Positions 63,308 to 64,000 of a stretch of DNA of 64,000 bases are shown in pieces. The stretch covers positions 2,131,501 to 2,195,500 of the forward strand of contig NZ_JAUSQV010000001.1 of NCBI RefSeq assembly GCF_030811475.1, read 5' to 3'. The first letter of the stretch is position 1; every line of letters begins with the position of its first letter. The stretch comes from Nakamurella flavida. Its GTDB lineage: Bacteria > Actinomycetota > Actinomycetes > Mycobacteriales > Nakamurellaceae. A program made the translations under genes and the position numbers. Below the pieces are notes generated by a model, which was given only the letters and a program-made list of their open reading frames with translations, was not told where the DNA came from and made no database searches.

Positions 63308-64000
63308 TCATCCTTTGACCCCGCCGGCGGCCAGCCCACCCACGAGGTGGCGCTGGAAGAGCAGGAAGACGGCGACGATCGGGATCGTGGTGAGGGTGGC
63401 CATCGCGAACAGGCCGCTGTAGTCCGCGGTGAACTGCTCGATGAACGAGGCCAGACCGGTGGACAGCACCCGCTTGTCGCTGTCCTTGATGAGGATGAAG
63501 GCGAACAGGTACTCGTTCCAGGCACTGACCATGGCCAGCGTCGCCGCAGCCGCGATCCCGGGCCGGGCCAGCGGCAGCACGATGCGGAACAGCACCCCCA
63601 GGTGGGTACAGCCGTCGATCCTGGCCGCCTCCCCCAGTTCCTCCGGGATGGAGAGGAAGTAGCCCCGCAGGAACCACACGACGAAGGGGAGGTTCGTGGT
63701 GCTGTAGGCCAGGATCAGACCGAGGTAGGAGTTGGTCAGGTTCAGGTTGACCAGCACCACGAACAGTGGGATGACCAGCAGGACCCCGGGGAAGAGCTGG
63801 ACGATCAGCAGGGTCATGCCGAAGGCCCGCCGCCCCACGAACTTCAGCCGGGCCAGGGCGTAGGCGCCGGTGATGCCGAAGATGATCACCAGAACGGTGG
63901 TGGCCGTCGAGACCAGCAGAGTGTTGAAGAACTGCTGGACGAAGGGCGTGCTGGGTGAGGTCAGCACCCGCCCGAAGTTCCCGAGGGTCAACGAGCTGGG
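63308..64000 (-). CDS. CUT1-type carbohydrate ABC permease (MalG-like), 5' end beyond window
   Basis: At least 231 residues of a MalG-type permease whose N-terminus lies past the right edge. About five helices are visible, with the EAA loop EELGEAARIDGCTHLGVLFRIVLPLARPG that docks on the ATPase. A partner MalF-type permease is expected just upstream, outside the window. No ATPase gene is seen in the operon, fitting use of the shared MsiK at 12.7 kb. Confidence 0.9.
   Translation of the reverse strand, partial: PSSLTLGNFGRVLTSPSTPFVQQFFNTLLVSTATTVLVIIFGITGAYALARLKFVGRRAFGMTLLIVQLFPGVLLVIPLFVVLVNLNLTNSYLGLILAYSTTNLPFVVWFLRGYFLSIPEELGEAARIDGCTHLGVLFRIVLPLARPGIAAAATLAMVSAWNEYLFAFILIKDSDKRVLSTGLASFIEQFTADYSGLFAMATLTTIPIVAVFLLFQRHLVGGLAAGGVKG

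Overview
The window is very GC-rich DNA with strong third-position GC bias, typical of an actinomycete. The mycothiol glycosyltransferase MshA, the SenX3-RegX3 pair with its phosphoglycerate mutase, a DUF1490 protein next to a P-type ATPase, and several GAF-ANTAR proteins all fit the high-GC Actinobacteria. A Nakamurella-like or related soil lineage is a reasonable guess, but no rRNA is present to prove it. The gene content looks chromosomal. I see no transposase, integrase, phage gene or CRISPR array.

Left part (1-14.2 kb): the truncated start of a small Cys-rich protein, tRNA-Thr(TGT), a VanW-type cell-surface protein, an XRE regulator, the iron-uptake operon efeUOB behind a probable IdeR/DmdR iron box, peptide deformylase, a fused trehalose-6-phosphate synthase/phosphatase, and a LacI regulator divergent from an orphan MsiK-type sugar ATPase.

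Metal region (14.2-28.1 kb): a frameshifted [2Fe-2S] protein, a TRIC channel, a DUF1490 (PacL-like) protein coupled to a P1B-ATPase, a CobW-like protein without a P-loop, and the znuACB importer. Four related Zur/Fur-like operators lie in front of these units, which suggests one zinc-starvation regulon. Inserted in it is a LacI-controlled rhamnose/AI-2-type ABC importer, one gene of which fuses a double ATPase to a permease. A 22-bp perfect palindrome lies upstream.

Middle (28.1-46 kb): six consecutive ANTAR-domain genes (five GAF-ANTAR and one ANTAR only), then rlmB, a sugar phosphate isomerase-like gene, regX3-senX3, gpm, a DUF4349 lipoprotein, a large NlpC/P60 cell-wall hydrolase with a Pro/Thr/Ser-rich tail, ybjN-mshA, and an L,D-transpeptidase.

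Right part (46-64 kb): two catabolic islands. The first is a SorC-controlled RbsABC-type importer with a xylulokinase-like kinase, a SIS-domain protein, a transaldolase-like protein and a divergent ribulose-phosphate epimerase. The second is one tightly coupled operon: CUT1 permease and binding protein, GH39 hydrolase, Gfo/Idh/MocA oxidoreductase, L-rhamnonate dehydratase-like enolase and semialdehyde dehydrogenase. This looks like uptake and non-phosphorylative breakdown of a rhamnose- or uronate-type glycoside. No ATPase gene for it is visible, so MsiK at 12.7 kb may power it. A TetR/SDR pair separates the two islands.
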